A DNA stretch of 64,000 nt, from the NCBI GenBank assembly GCA_016648135.1, contig JADDOH010023002.1:1-64000 (forward strand), read 5' to 3'. The stretch is from Agrypnia vestita. Lineage: Eukaryota; Arthropoda; Insecta; Trichoptera; Phryganeidae. Numbering within the stretch: the stretch's first letter is position 1; every line of letters starts with the position of its first letter. A program made the position numbers and the translations under genes. Positions 33,242 to 44,347 of the stretch are shown here, piece by piece. The notes under the pieces were generated by a model. The model made no database searches. It was not told where the DNA came from and worked only from the letters and a program-made list of their open reading frames with translations.

Positions 33242-34432
33242 TCTATACCTATAAAACTCATTGTCTGTCTGTCCATCTGTCTGTCTGTCCGTCCGTCTGT
33301 CTGTCTGTCTGTCCGTCCGTCTGTCTGTTCTCTAACAAATCTATACCGTTCATCCGATTCGATTCAAACTGATGATTGCATACTTTGCTATAGGACCCGG
33401 CGGGTAACAAAAGCGACATTTCCCCACTATTATTTTACCCCTTCCTCTCCCCCTGATATATTTTCGATGCAAATCTGTACAACGGTACAGATTTTGTTTG
33501 AGTCCGATCACTCAAACGTGAGTGATCGGACTCAAAATTTGGAAAAAATGGAAGAAAAAATGGAAACTTATTCTTAAGGGCTTAAGAAAGGCGGGTAACA
33601 TATGTGACATTTCCGCCCTATTCTTTTAACCCTCCCCCTCCACTGATATATTTTCGATGCAAATCTGTACCGTTTGAGTGATCGGACTCAAAATTTGGAA
33701 AAAATGGAAGAAAAAATGGAAACTTATTCTTAAGGGCTTAAGAAAGGCGGGTAACATATGTGACATTTCCGCCCTATTCTTTTAACCCTCCCCCTCCACT
33801 GATATATTTTCGATGCAAATCTGTACCGTTTGACCGATCGGACTCAAAATTTGGAAACTTATTTTTAAGGACTCCGCAGGTAACATTGCGACATTTCAAC
33901 CCCCTATTCTTTTACCCGTCCCCTCCCCTGATATTTTTTCGATGCAAATCTGTGCCGTTTGACCGATCAGACTCAAAATTTGGAAACTTATTCTTATGGT
34001 CTGGCGGGTAACATGTGCGACATATCTCCCCTATTCTTTTAACCATTCCCCTCCCCTGATATTTTTTCGATGCAAACCTGTATCGTTTGACCGATCGGTC
34101 TCAAAATTTGTAAACTTATTTTTAAGAACTCGGCGGGTAACATGTGCGACATTTCCCCCCTATTTTTTTTAACCCTTACGCTTCCCTGATATATTTTTGA
34201 TGCAAATCTTTACCGTTTGACCGATCGTACTCAAAATTTGTAAACTTATTCTTTAGGACCCGGCGGGTAACAAAGGTTACATTCCCCCCCTCCTCTTTTA
34301 CCTTCTCTCCGCCCCCTGGTATATTTTCGATGCAAATCTATACCTTTTGAATCAAATCTTTGTTTCCCCCTACAAATTTATTTTTTACTTAATCCCTAAC
34401 TAACCCGTGCAATGCCGGGTACGAACAGCTAG
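33242..34432 (+). mobile_element. Helitron family A, about 7 repeats, longest copy
   Basis: It starts TCTATACCTATAAAACTC after A33241, has a GTCTGTCTGTCC microsatellite (33262-33328), about seven internal repeat units, then the hairpin CCCGTGCAATGCCGGG and ends CTAG before T34433. Both ends are intact. It inserted between A and T of a hAT MITE, without target duplication, as Helitrons do. Confidence 0.9.
33521..33832 (+). repeat. 156-bp exact tandem duplication in Helitron
   Basis: 33521-33676 is repeated at 33677-33832 with no difference that I can see, far closer than the other units of this minisatellite. The unit includes GGAAAAAATGGAAGAAAAAA, found nowhere else in the array. Just upstream, GAGTCCGATCACTC and GAGTGATCGGACTC form an inverted pair (33499-33534). 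Confidence 0.85.
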
Positions 34433-34558
34433 TATTAATATATTATTCAGATTTTAATAATTACTTGTATTCTGCTAGATAAATATATAATTTCGATTTT
34501 TTTTCCAAATATATGTTTAAATAAAAGTCATTCTTCTTGTTCTCACTGCACGCCTCTG

Positions 34559-35188
34559 CCTTCTAAGTGGTATATATATTGGTTTAGTACATTTTTTTGC
34601 TAGTTTTAAAGTAGTCCAGGTATTGGCAAGATTAAAATAAATCAGATTGATCCGTTTTCCATTGATTGATGCAAAGTATTGATGTAAAGAAAATGGTTAA
34701 CTTAAGATTTAGAGTCTAGAAGGACGTTTCGGCATCGGTCTTGTGAATTTTACGTCTAAAGGATTCTATTGTTTTCTGATGTCATAAATTTTCCTATTGT
34801 TAGGTAGAAATCGATACCCAAGAACAATAAACAAGTTCTTTGGCATTAAATACGCCACACTAGGTAAGGAAATGTAAAGTATTACTAATAAATCAAAGCT
34901 TTAACGAAATTGGCAAACAAACATTTGGGATAAAACGTTACCTTCCTACAGTTTCAGTCAAAGCTGAAACATACCTCATCTATTTATATACAATGTCATA
35001 CTCGATGGCAACTTTATTAAAATTAAAATTTTGTACCTAAATGAATAACGCACGTATCTAAAAATCACGTAGATTTTTTTGTTGAAATACAAAGTCTGGC
35101 AGTCCCCATAATAATGACATTTTAATATTTAACGTGGGTTTCATGAAAACGAGTGCGTGAGCGGATTCAAAATTTGTGCGTAACATAC
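34559..35188. other. No recognised gene
   Basis: AT-rich. At about 34712-34730 GACGTTTCGGCATCGGTC resembles one half of the hammerhead-like motif, without its partner. Confidence 0.4.
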
Positions 35189-35296
35189 CTGAAATATCGT
35201 AAAATAAAATAGTCTGTTGAGGATATTCCGCAGGAGGTTGGTCAAGAATTTTTTTTGGTGCAGAACATTTTATATAAATATTACTAAAAAACACCC
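35189..35296 (-). CDS. Candidate internal exon, unidentified
   Basis: A 108-nt minus-strand stretch lies between an acceptor (CTTATCTCAG at its start) and a donor (CAG followed by GTATGT). One frame is open throughout and gives VFFSNIYIKCSAPKK, then ILDQPPAEYPQQTILFYDIS. The exon is symmetric (phase 1 at both ends). I do not recognise the protein, and no partner exon was found nearby. Small exons with such signals also occur by chance. Confidence 0.2.
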
Positions 35297-35299
35297 CTG

Positions 35300-36560
35300 A
35301 GATAAGTATTTAACTATTAAGGTATGAATAAATTGAAGTGGCAATCGTTAAAAGTTGGGAATGGTATTTGGTAATAGTTTCTCAATATCAAAAACCAAAA
35401 ATTTTTCCCGGGGTTCCGGGTTCGTTTCCACCCTGTGAGGTAACAAAACCTATGTAATTTTTTCAATTAATTATAATCAGCTTCCCTGCAAAAATTGGGC
35501 ACTACAATCTGTTCTAGCGTCAAGAATAAAAAAGTAGAGAAAAAAAAAAGACGGAAAAAAAATCGTTTATAGCTGATATTCAATAAGTATTTCTGTGAAA
35601 GAAACGTAAAAAAAATCGGTTTATTCATTTTCTGATGTAAATATTCTCATTCCTGCAGCACTGCACGCTGGTGTTTCATACATAAGACACATGGGCCACT
35701 GATGTATTATAATATTTTTATCGAATCAGGCGAATGTTTGGAGCCTTTCGATGAATACGAGCGGTTTTAATGAAATACCTTACCTGTGCAGGTCGGAGGT
35801 AGAGTAATTTTCGGGTCTTCTCCAGTGTTGTCACGCACGCTCCCCCCCGCGTTGTAGCTTGATTCTCTGAAATATTAATGTGGGCCGCGCACCCACCGTG
35901 ATTTTCCGGTATTTTGAATATAAATATTAAACGCATCCTGTCACGATTTATGGTAATTTTGGCAGCAGTGTTGGGTCGGAGATGTCAATTTGACGGACGA
36001 AAATACATAGTCGTGTATGATCGATAAAAATTGCAAACGTCTTGCATATAGCTGAATGGAACGAGATTGAGTGTATAAAAAGGTGAAATATCTCAGCCAT
36101 ATCTTCAACGAAGCATCAAGGGTGGAGGAGGCAGCTAGGCGTTCATGAATATGCTGTCGTGCCTTTTCCCCCAACGCGGTTAAGCGGTAAAGAGCATCCT
36201 CTTTAATTTAATTTTCACCAGCGTAAACCTGCGAGCTCTGGTCAAATTACAAGCGAGTTGACATGAGCCATCTGTAAACTAGTTGACGTACAACCGTGAA
36301 CAATTCAGTACGATAATTCATACAAAATATATTGTTCGAGTTGGCCTCTTATTGTAGCGCTTCCAAAATGTTTATCTGTGGCCGTGTTAATGGCTTCTTT
36401 CCGCTCCTGAGACGTCGTGTTGCTGCTCTCAAGTTGAGGTCAGAGCACATCACCAACTTTTTAGTACAATCTGCACCATCATGGATGTCAAGACCTCTGA
36501 GAGAAGAATGGCTCGGATGCAGAATAATTTTAGATAAATGCGACAATTTTCTGTTTCTCT
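35300..36560. other. Unassigned, GC-richer exon-like parts (35700-36550)
   Basis: Minus-strand frames at 35718-35936 and 35941-36174, extending upstream past one stop to about 36250, and 36349-36546 read without low-complexity sequence. One includes EDALYRLTALGEKARQHIHE. The opposite strand is also open (36332-36625). No known domain is visible; a decayed transposon or host exons are both possible. Confidence 0.25.
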
Positions 36561-36904
36561 TTTTAATATTTCACATTTTGTGTAATTTGTATACTTACAT
36601 GGTGGACCATTTCTTCCACACTTGACCTGGCTACGCTAGAATAAATTTCTGATTATTTAATAAATTTATACATTTTTTGAGCAAGCCCATTATTTACAAC
36701 AACAACACGAGATTATCGATTTATCCTACCGGTTTCCGAAAACTACATTTCCATTATCAGAGTGATAAAAAGTAATCATAAACATGAAATAAATAAATAT
36801 CTTTTGTTTTAATATTTCAAAATTTTTTTTTTTACTTAAACGTAAGTAAATTTATATTCTTTCGCAGTTAAGTACTGAAATTATTTTTGTTTTAAAAAAG
36901 TAAA
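36561..36904. other. AT-rich, nothing seen
   Basis: No coding signal. CGGTTTCCGAAAAC near 36730 is a weak echo of the hammerhead-like half motif. Confidence 0.4.
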
Positions 36905-37036
36905 AAAAAAAATGAATTATTAAAACACAACATGTTTTTGCTAAGCGTTTCGGACCTCGATAAGGGAATGGACTTTTCCAAAATAAGTCTACTAAATTAA
37001 CTCGTGTGATTAAAAACAGTTAATAATTCATTTTAT
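36905..37036. mobile_element. Small foldback with decayed hammerhead-like motif
   Basis: AATGAATTATTAAAACACAA at left and TTAATAATTCATTTT at right form short inverted ends. Inside, the minus strand has CTTATCGAGGTCCGAAACGC (36955-36977), like CTGATGA plus hairpin and GAAAC, but decayed. Confidence 0.4.
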
Positions 37037-38259
37037 TAATGACGACTAATGAGTAACAATAAACCACAATGCTTTTGCAGTAAATAAAATATTAAATGTA
37101 TACCATAGTATTATTACATTTAATTAATTTTATTAAATTTAATTAAAATTTGTTTGGTATGTGAAAGGCTTTTATGGATTGTGTATCTCTGGGTAATTCT
37201 CAAACTTTATTGAATAAATTAAGATTTGGAAAATATTAATACCTAATATAAATATTTTCATCGTTATAATAATAAAAGTATTTTTTAAAGTATAATTATT
37301 AACAAAAATAAATGATACAAAATTGTAGGATTTCGGTGATCATAATACTTTTTAGTCTAGCAAATTAAATAATTTTACTCGTATTAATTTTACTCTACTA
37401 CAAAATTTCACTTCAAATTGATTCATTTTACTCTTCGTGTTTTTAAATACACTTGGCACGTTTCACTGTTCATGGCAAAAGATTATAAAATTATACTTCA
37501 CGCAATAAGCTCATTATGGAAATGTATAAAGATGTTTAATAATTTTGTAGCATTGGCGGAAATCCCCGGGGAAAATTATTTTTATTGTTCTTTTGCATTA
37601 GGGTTTTTTCCCTGCACGTTACATCCCCGAGTCATCGCGTGTTTAGAGTTGTGGCTGGAGTAGTGAGCTCTGGCAGACGAAGAAACATTTCATTTCAGAG
37701 ATTAAAGGATGACAGGGTTTGTCAATATTTTGTCGAATTTAAAATATTCAGGACAACCTTTTTAAACCATTAAAGCAATGTGACAGATTTAATAGTTACC
37801 TAGTGACAATTCATCAAAATGGATATCAAAAAAATGTATGTAATATGAAAAGTCGTAAACTAGATATTCAAGAAAAAATGAGGTACAGTGATTTTTCATA
37901 AAGGAAAAGCATAAAAAATGAAAGGTTTTAATTAATTCATTAATGGAATTTAATAAATATTTTTTTAATCCTTTCGTTGTGAAATTTCGACAATTGAATT
38001 AAATTTAAAAAAAAATGTCTTATTTTCATTAAAAATATTATTTTTTTGGTTATTTTGGCAAACGGTAAGTTTTTCAAGTCAGAAATTTTCCGAAAATTCG
38101 AGAGACAATATGGAAATAATTTTCGGAAAATGATATTTTAAATATAATGCAATAATTTTAGAAATCAGCGTTTGATTATTTAGATTAATAAAGCCACGTC
38201 TTGAATGATGAAAGCAAGACAAGAAGTTCTCTACGTAGAAGAGAAGGGGGATATTACGA
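37037..38259. other. AT-rich, no recognised gene
   Basis: Frames at 37418-37663 and 37585-37773 overlap in a slightly GC-richer patch; no domain recognised. Confidence 0.4.
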
Positions 38260-38375
38260 TTGAAAATAATATGAGAAAACTAAAAAAAGCCCTCATACGG
38301 CAAAACGCATGTCAATAAATTAAAAGGTAGAACTTTAAAAAGGATTGTTTTTATATCCATATGTGTTATTTTTTA
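38260..38375 (+). repeat. Half copy of the 12527-12813 element
   Basis: AGCCCTCATACGGCAAAACGC, then AAAAGGTAGAACT and GATTGTTTTTATATCCATAT match the right part of 12527-12813 in the opposite orientation. GAAAC has become AAAAC. Confidence 0.55.
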
Positions 38376-38557
38376 TAGATTAAACGCATATTTTTTCCTT
38401 TTAATTTTTTTTCAATGTAATTGAGTTATTTTATTATTATTTACTTTAATTGATCACAAAATATTATAATAACATGCAGTAGAATATTTTGAGTTTGTTC
38501 AAATCTTTCAGAACAGTGCTGGATTTTTGTCACAGAGACATTATTAATCAATTAATT

Positions 38558-38770
38558 ATATTATAGATATCTCACAGAGACGAAACTGTATTTCTTATGG
38601 GAAAGTAGGTATAGAAGTCATTTGGGTGTACATGTACATAGGACTTATGACCTATCTATCACTTAAGCCAACCATAAGATAGGTCACAAGTCCTATGTAC
38701 ACCCAAATGACTTCTATGCCTACTTTCCCATAAGGAATACAGTTTCGTCTCTGTGAGATGTCTATAATAT
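38558..38770. mobile_element. Large foldback element
   Basis: Arms 38558-38655 and 38679-38770 pair along nearly their whole length; the left arm has six extra bases (ATGTAC). Outer ends ATTATAGATATCTCACAGAG and, reversed, ATTATAGACATCTCACAGAG. The loop is 23 bases. The outer sequence recurs at 9285-9310 and, as a TIR, at 54069-54338. No coding capacity. Confidence 0.85.
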
Positions 38771-38799
38771 ACATTAACATGCAGTAGTATGCACTGCGA

Positions 38800-39060
38800 T
38801 AGCCGCTAGCTGTGCGATTTCCCTATGACCGCCTTTCTTTGACAACGGGACCACCGTACAACGGGCCGGAGAACAGGACAGACGCGCGTCTGCGTGCCAT
38901 ACTTGCTCGTAGATCTGCTCTGCCTTGCGCTGCGTCGCCTGCTCGTCAGCAAACGCATAGCCTTAACCGCGTGATGCATCGCCATGTAAGAGTAGCCAAT
39001 TTTGAAATAAAACGGTCATTTAACAATTTTTTTTTTTCAGCACACTATAATACAATAATA
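38800..39060 (+). other. GC-rich patch with possible 55-bp intron
   Basis: 38805-38985 is GC-rich and open in one frame. GTAAG at 38986 and a T-rich acceptor ending in TTTTTTTCAG at 39040 could bound a 55-bp intron. No protein family recognised; possibly a non-coding exon. Confidence 0.25.
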
Positions 39061-40837
39061 ATGGCACTGTTTCATTCATTTTTATTAATTTACTGAAAAC
39101 TATTTAGTGTGTTTTGAAAAAGTGTAATTTTATTTAATTACTATGTGTCAAATATTAAAAAAAAATACTGACCATCAGTTTGAACATTAAGTATCAAAAA
39201 CATTTAGTAGGCATTCACTAGGATTTATCGCGGAATCAATTACCGCCACTGGTAATTTGTGCAATTTAAATATTTACATTTAATTAATCAGTAATTCTGC
39301 ATCTACTCTGATAATCAATGTATTAACGTTGACGTATTTATAATAATTTCACGGTTAATATGGCTTGTAATATTTTTTTAAATTAATTGACGAAATTAGA
39401 TAACAGAACGCTTAATAATGATCAAATAACGGATCATATCTCATATTTCAATTCGGCTACATTGTGGCCATTGTGAGGGCTATACAAGTCTGAAATCTCG
39501 TTCATTTATATTTTAAACAAGAGCCAGCCTTAAAAACTTATGCAATTTCGCCCGGACTTTTGACGTGTGTGTATATTATGAATAGGTAAAGCTTTGTACT
39601 ATAAAAAAATGATTTACGACTCTAACCCGCCGGGCCGAAATGGACATTAAAATTACACTTCAGTAACAAATTACTCCCAGAGTATCCTCCTTTGTCGAGA
39701 TCATATATTTATGACCTCATCCTTACACTGGAGTTACATATAAATAGTTAGGTGTAATAAATTCTCATTTCAGTTAAATTTGCTAAGATATCTTAGTTAC
39801 TGTTGCGCTTCTTATGACTAGTAATACAGAAAATTAATTATATTCAACGAGAAGAAAGTAGACGTGTATATAATAGGTGTTAAATAAAATATTTAAATAA
39901 ATAAATTTACCAAGCTTTATAAGATATTGAGAAGTAAAAAAATAATTTGATAAAAACAAATTATGTAACAACATTAAAATGTCAACGCAATTTTATTGTT
40001 CGAATGCATATTTTTGTTATACCGAATCCAATCAGAGAGCTCGAACATTCATACAAAAAAAAATTAAATATTCTGAAATGATCGTATTTTTTTTTTGAAT
40101 TCTGTTAAAGGTGAAATAAAAATCTTATTTGAAAAAAGCAGAGCTTTACAGGAATAACAAATAAAAATTAGTATGCCATCATTACAACTGTTACTATAAC
40201 TGGAAATTTTGATTTGTTATTTAGCAATAATTATAATACACTACAAAAAATTATAATGGGATGATGTATGATGTTATTTTCTGTTTTGTTTCCTTGTGTT
40301 TATGTTTAAGTAAGTAAAAAAAAAAGCAAGATATTTTAACCCATTATACTGGTAAGTAAGGTAGTAAAATCTAGGTGCTGTTATTTTATAACAAATATTA
40401 AAAGTTAATATAAAAACGTAAATATTTATTGTAACAAATATTCCATTATTTGTTTTTTAGGGATATTTTCAATGCATAAACAACAACGAACAAAATTTCA
40501 AATCGCGTACCTACTAACCAACGGATAAATTTATCGAATTACAACACATATGGTACATGTAAAATTATAGAACCTTTTTTGCGAAAATTACAGATACATG
40601 GATACTCGTATGAATATATGATGAAAGGAATTTGTTGACTTGGGACTAAATAGGCTCTTTTAAAATAAAATACATTAAAATCATTGCTTTTTTTGTTTTA
40701 GTTTGTAAGCTGTTTTTACAAAAGGTTGGTAACACATAAAAAAGGCGTTTTAACAAGAAATAATATTTTTATAACTTGTAATGTCAATTATACATGTAAG
40801 CTATTGTTAGTTTTAAATCAATAAAAAATTTGTATAA
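39061..40837. other. AT-rich, no recognised gene
   Basis: Nothing beyond low-complexity AT sequence; CAGCCTTAAAAACTTATGCA and neighbours near 39525 are unique here. Confidence 0.45.
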
Positions 40838-41296
40838 GCCACTTGTAGTGATTTTACCGATTTCAATACCACTGTATCTTCATCGGAAAGAATGCATACT
40901 AAATAAACATTGCTTATTTTGGTAAACAAGTTAATTTTTGAACCGGCTCGTGGCTAAAGTTTTAGTGGGGGTGCAAGAGATTGACAAGTAGACAATGAAA
41001 TAGGGAATATATCATATATCTCGTAAAATTTAACGGGTTATTAATTATTAATGTTTAAGTACTTCAATTACCAGTTAAATTTTAAATAATATTAAGTTAA
41101 TTTTTACAAATAATCCATTATTTGATATATTCCCCATTTCAGTGTCTACTTGTTAATCTCCCGCACCCCACTTCAATTGTAGCCACGTCCCCGTTCAAAT
41201 AGCAACTTGACAATCAAAATAAGTAATGGATAATTAGAATTAAAACACAGTGGTATCGAATCCGAAACCGAGTAAAGTTACTCCAAGTGGTTTATC
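40838..41296. mobile_element. Large inverted-repeat element with hammerhead-like motif
   Basis: Left arm 40838-41031 and right arm about 41110-41296 are imperfect inverted copies; landmarks such as GACAAGTAGACAATGAAATA and, reversed, AACAAGTAGACACTGAAATG align. At the outer end of the left arm the minus strand has CCGATGA, A, a GATAC...GTATT hairpin and GAAATC (40859-40887). The right arm keeps ACAGTGGTATCGAATCCGAAAC. Arms are too diverged for a recent origin. Confidence 0.7.
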
Positions 41297-41754
41297 CAAT
41301 GTTTTGAACTAAATACAATTGATAATTACGACTGATGACAAAGTTAACGATATAAACATAAAAAATATGTGGGTAAATAATTGTGTTTATAAATGAAACC
41401 TTTAATTGTATTAATTTGAACATAATGGTATTACGTAGTTTCATAATATTCATACTACATAATATTATGTATGTTGTGACAATATTATAATATTCGAATA
41501 AACCAAATTATAAGTGGTTAACGGCTGTAATAATCATGGCCCCGACTCACTCGAAAGATACCCGAGTCGGGTGTCAACACTCCGTTAGATTAAATCGTTT
41601 TTATTTTAATGATGCTGTATACCGATGTACTATAAATATAATTTTTATTAATTATTTTTTTTATTTAAAATATAATAGAAACCTAAAAGGTTTATGGATA
41701 ACATTTTAAAATGATTCAATATAGGAATATAATAATGATACAATTTAGATACAA
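41297..41754. other. No recognised gene
   Basis: AT-rich except for a hairpin CCCGACTC...GAGTCGGG at about 41541-41571. Confidence 0.4.
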
Positions 41755-42355
41755 AGTCATTTTTTTTATAGTTGGCCGAGTTTTAGCATTTTCGTCACAT
41801 CTGTTTTGAATTTGTCAGTGGTCAGTTGTTTGGTCTGTTGTCGCAGGTCATTGTATAGTTTTATTCGATTGAAAATTACTCGGGATTGTCCTGTTTTTGT
41901 TTTGGAGTGTGTTATGTGATAGTTTTGAGCCATTTTAGTGTTGTGTTGGTGTTTTTCATGTATTTTGTGTAATTTTATGTCTTCGTCTTGTATTTCGCCA
42001 ATTGCTAGTCTGTGAATGATTTTAAGTGTTACAGTTAGTTATTTTTGTAATGCTTTCGATGTTTAATTGTTGTGTTATACGGTATACAATTCCAGTTGGT
42101 GTTCGGTATTTCAGATCATTTTTAGTATTTTGTTTTGCTGTCGTTGGAGTCTGTTTAGGTGGGTTTATTTCCGGTTCCCCAGAAGGGTATCAAATATCCT
42201 ATTCTGCTCTTGACGTATGCCTGGTACATCAGAATTTTTACGGTCTTTGATGTGATTTCAAGTATTTTGTGGAATAGGCTGGTCAGTTTAGTCAGTGAGT
42301 CAATTACTTTGTCTATTCGAAAGGTCCATTTGAGTTGTCTGTCTATTAAGTGCTA
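41755..42355 (-). pseudogene. LINE reverse transcriptase C-terminal region
   Basis: The minus strand reads, with frame changes, DRQLKWTFRIDKVIDSLTKL, LFHKILEITSKTVKILMYQA, YVKSRIGYLIPFWGTGN, LQRQQNKILKM, then IHRLAIGEIQDEDIKL and FNRIKLYNDLRQQ, ending at a stop near 41775. This is the region after the catalytic box in jockey/CR1-type reverse transcriptases. The FADD box itself is not included, so this is a 5'-truncated copy. Frames change at least three times, near 42180, 42120 and 42020. Confidence 0.8.
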
Positions 42356-42495
42356 AATATATAACTTCACATGACCGACAAAATGTTACACGAGCCTAAG
42401 TGTCAAACACTTATTGTCGTATTTACACTTATTGTCCAAATATTCAGATAAATGATCTGCTTGATGGCTGCTAGTGTTTGAAATTTATTTGAATA

Positions 42496-42882
42496 CTTAC
42501 TGTTCGTACCCGGCGTTGCACGGGTTAAGGATTAAGTTGAAAATAAATTTGTGGGGGGAAACAACGTCGGTATAGATTTGCATCGAAAATATAACAGAGG
42601 GAGGGGAAAGGATAAAAGGGGAGGGGGAAAATGTCGACAATGTTATCCGCCGAGTCCTAAAGAATAAATTTCTAAATTTTGAGTCTGATCGGTCAAACGG
42701 TATAGATTCTAATCGAAAATATATCGGGGGAGGGGAAGAGGTAAAATTATAGAGAGGGAATATCGCCTATGTTACCCGCCGGATCCTAAAGCAAAAGTAT
42801 ACAAAATTTGAATCGAATCGGACAAACATTGTAGATTTGTATATAGAACAGACAGACAGACATTGAGTTTTATAGGTATAGA
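42496..42882 (-). mobile_element. Helitron family A, about 2 repeats, shortest copy
   Basis: The 3' end (left) has the hairpin CCCGTGCAACGCCGGG and TAAG in place of CTAG. The 5' end at 42882 reads TCTATACCTATAAAACTCAA on the minus strand. Two internal units. It shows how few repeats the family can carry. Confidence 0.85.
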
Positions 42883-42924
42883 ATTAATTGAATTGAATTT
42901 TTATTGATTTTTTGGTTTGTATAA

Positions 42925-43400
42925 TTGGGAAAGATGTTTCGTAGAGATGGAAAGGCTGAGAACGATATCGAAAGGAGGGTGATCGTGAGGAGTTCAGGTG
43001 CCAACGCTGATGTGTGAACGTGAAGCCTAGAATTCACAAAAAAAGCAAAGGAATGTAGACAGAACGCGGCGGAAATGTGATCGCTAAGGCACTTATGAGG
43101 AAAATCCTTAGTCGAAGAATGGATAGAATAAAAGTGAATGTAATGCTGATTGTAGCGCGGTAGATAGAAGAAAAAAAGTATCGAGATGGTTTGGTCATGT
43201 CTAACAAATGAGCGAGGAAACGATGGTTCAGAAAATATATGATGCGATTGTTGAAAGTAGTAGGAACTAAGGGCGTTCGCGAAAGACCTGACACAATCAG
43301 ATACAACAAATATTGCAGGAAAGCCTGTTTCAACAACCTTCAAGCTTCAACACCCGTAGAGCAGGCATGAGAAGATTAATGTAGCCGAAGCAAAAGCAGT
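42925..43400 (+). mobile_element. LINE 3' end, decayed
   Basis: The plus strand reads VSRWFGHV, MSEETMVQKIYDAIVESSRN, GRSRKT, HNQIQQILQ and NTRRAGMRRLM across frame changes. It is the same tail as 46375-46850 (WFGHVERINDERMVRKIYDA, GRPRKTWHDQINQILE). The long minus-strand open frame here (42870-43343) is its antisense shadow. Confidence 0.75.
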
Positions 43401-43903
43401 GGGCCAATAAAGAGAATTTGGCATTCTATCCTTTCTGCCATCCCTACGTTTTATACTAAAAACTATAAAATAATATAGCAATTATATTTGCTTTCAATAA
43501 AATGAACTCAAGACATTTTTTTCACTTAAAAGATCCAAAAAAGTTTCGTAGACTGAACATTTGTTTTTAGTTTTCCAGGATTTATTATTAAAATTTTGAA
43601 TATATTGATGCTTCCTCTCAGAGAATTCCTTCTTGTTATTAACGATGACGTGACGTATTTTTGTTCAATCTGTTATCATCATGAGATAACACAGAAAAAA
43701 TGAAGGAAAACATACATTCACCGAGATTCGGTGAGGTCTAACGAAAATAGTTTGAATTTTATTTTTCTACGGCAAATTGCTGGGCAAACCTAGTGACTCG
43801 TAGATAACAAACGGAACGTAAAACAAAAAAAGGCGCAATGAAATTTTAAAAATGATGAACAAATAAATATTAAGATATTTGTTTCGAGTATTTCGAACAA
43901 ACA
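43401..43903. other. AT-rich, no recognised gene
   Basis: No coding or structural signal recognised. Confidence 0.45.
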
Positions 43904-44347
43904 TACAGGTGTGTCACAGCTAGTAGCAAAAACTTTACAGGTATATTTCTACATTGATAATAAGTTGAAAATGTTAGCATTTTTTTTTTCAATATTTCTG
44001 GATTATTTTTGACTTATATCGATTATGAAAAATTCATTCGCTTCAACACAAGTTAAATAAAATGATAAAAATACTTATACATAATTTAAATTTTTGGAAA
44101 GTTTTCATCATAATATTTGACTTCTATTAAAGCAATAAACTTTTTTATAATCAATATAAGTTACTGTAATGATGGTTCAACTTTTTGCAAAAAGTATGTC
44201 AGAAATATTTAAAAAATGCTGATTTTGATATTGCATATCTCTATAACTATTGATGTGATGGTTGCTTGAACATTTTCGACTCAATCAACAAATCGGGCCG
44301 GGAATCCACCTGTAAAGTTTTTAGTTCTTGCTATGAGACACCCTGTA
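43904..44347. mobile_element. TIR MITE, about 444 bp
   Basis: The left end TACAGGTGTGTCACAGCTAG runs on to CAAAAACTTTACAGGT, and the right end reversed gives TACAGGGTGTCTCATAGCAAG to AAAAACTTTACAGGT, about 40 bp of inverted repeat. TACAGGGTGTC ends are common in insect DNA transposons; flanking A/T bases do not settle the superfamily. Confidence 0.75.

Larger units (their letters stand above)
33190..34558 (-). mobile_element. hAT MITE split by a Helitron
   Basis: 33191-33241 (AGAAACCAAAATAAGAGATA, then TAATATTCC) and 34433-34558 (ending CTTCTTGTTCTCACTGCACG, CCTCTG) match consecutive parts of the MITE at 7412-7638 in reverse orientation. Between them lies the Helitron 33242-34432. The first about 40 bp of the MITE are missing at the left, where the family D element begins. 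Confidence 0.8.

Noticed and set aside
33760..34011. 83-codon frame with repeated sequence
   Set aside because: It translates the Helitron minisatellite; the repeated peptides only mirror the DNA repeat.
33242..34432. CRISPR-like array
   Set aside because: Units are about 125 bp, contiguous, without unique spacers, and bounded by Helitron ends in a eukaryotic context.
42870..43343. 157-codon minus-strand frame
   Set aside because: It is the antisense of a decayed LINE tail read on the plus strand; the sense reading has family motifs, the antisense none.
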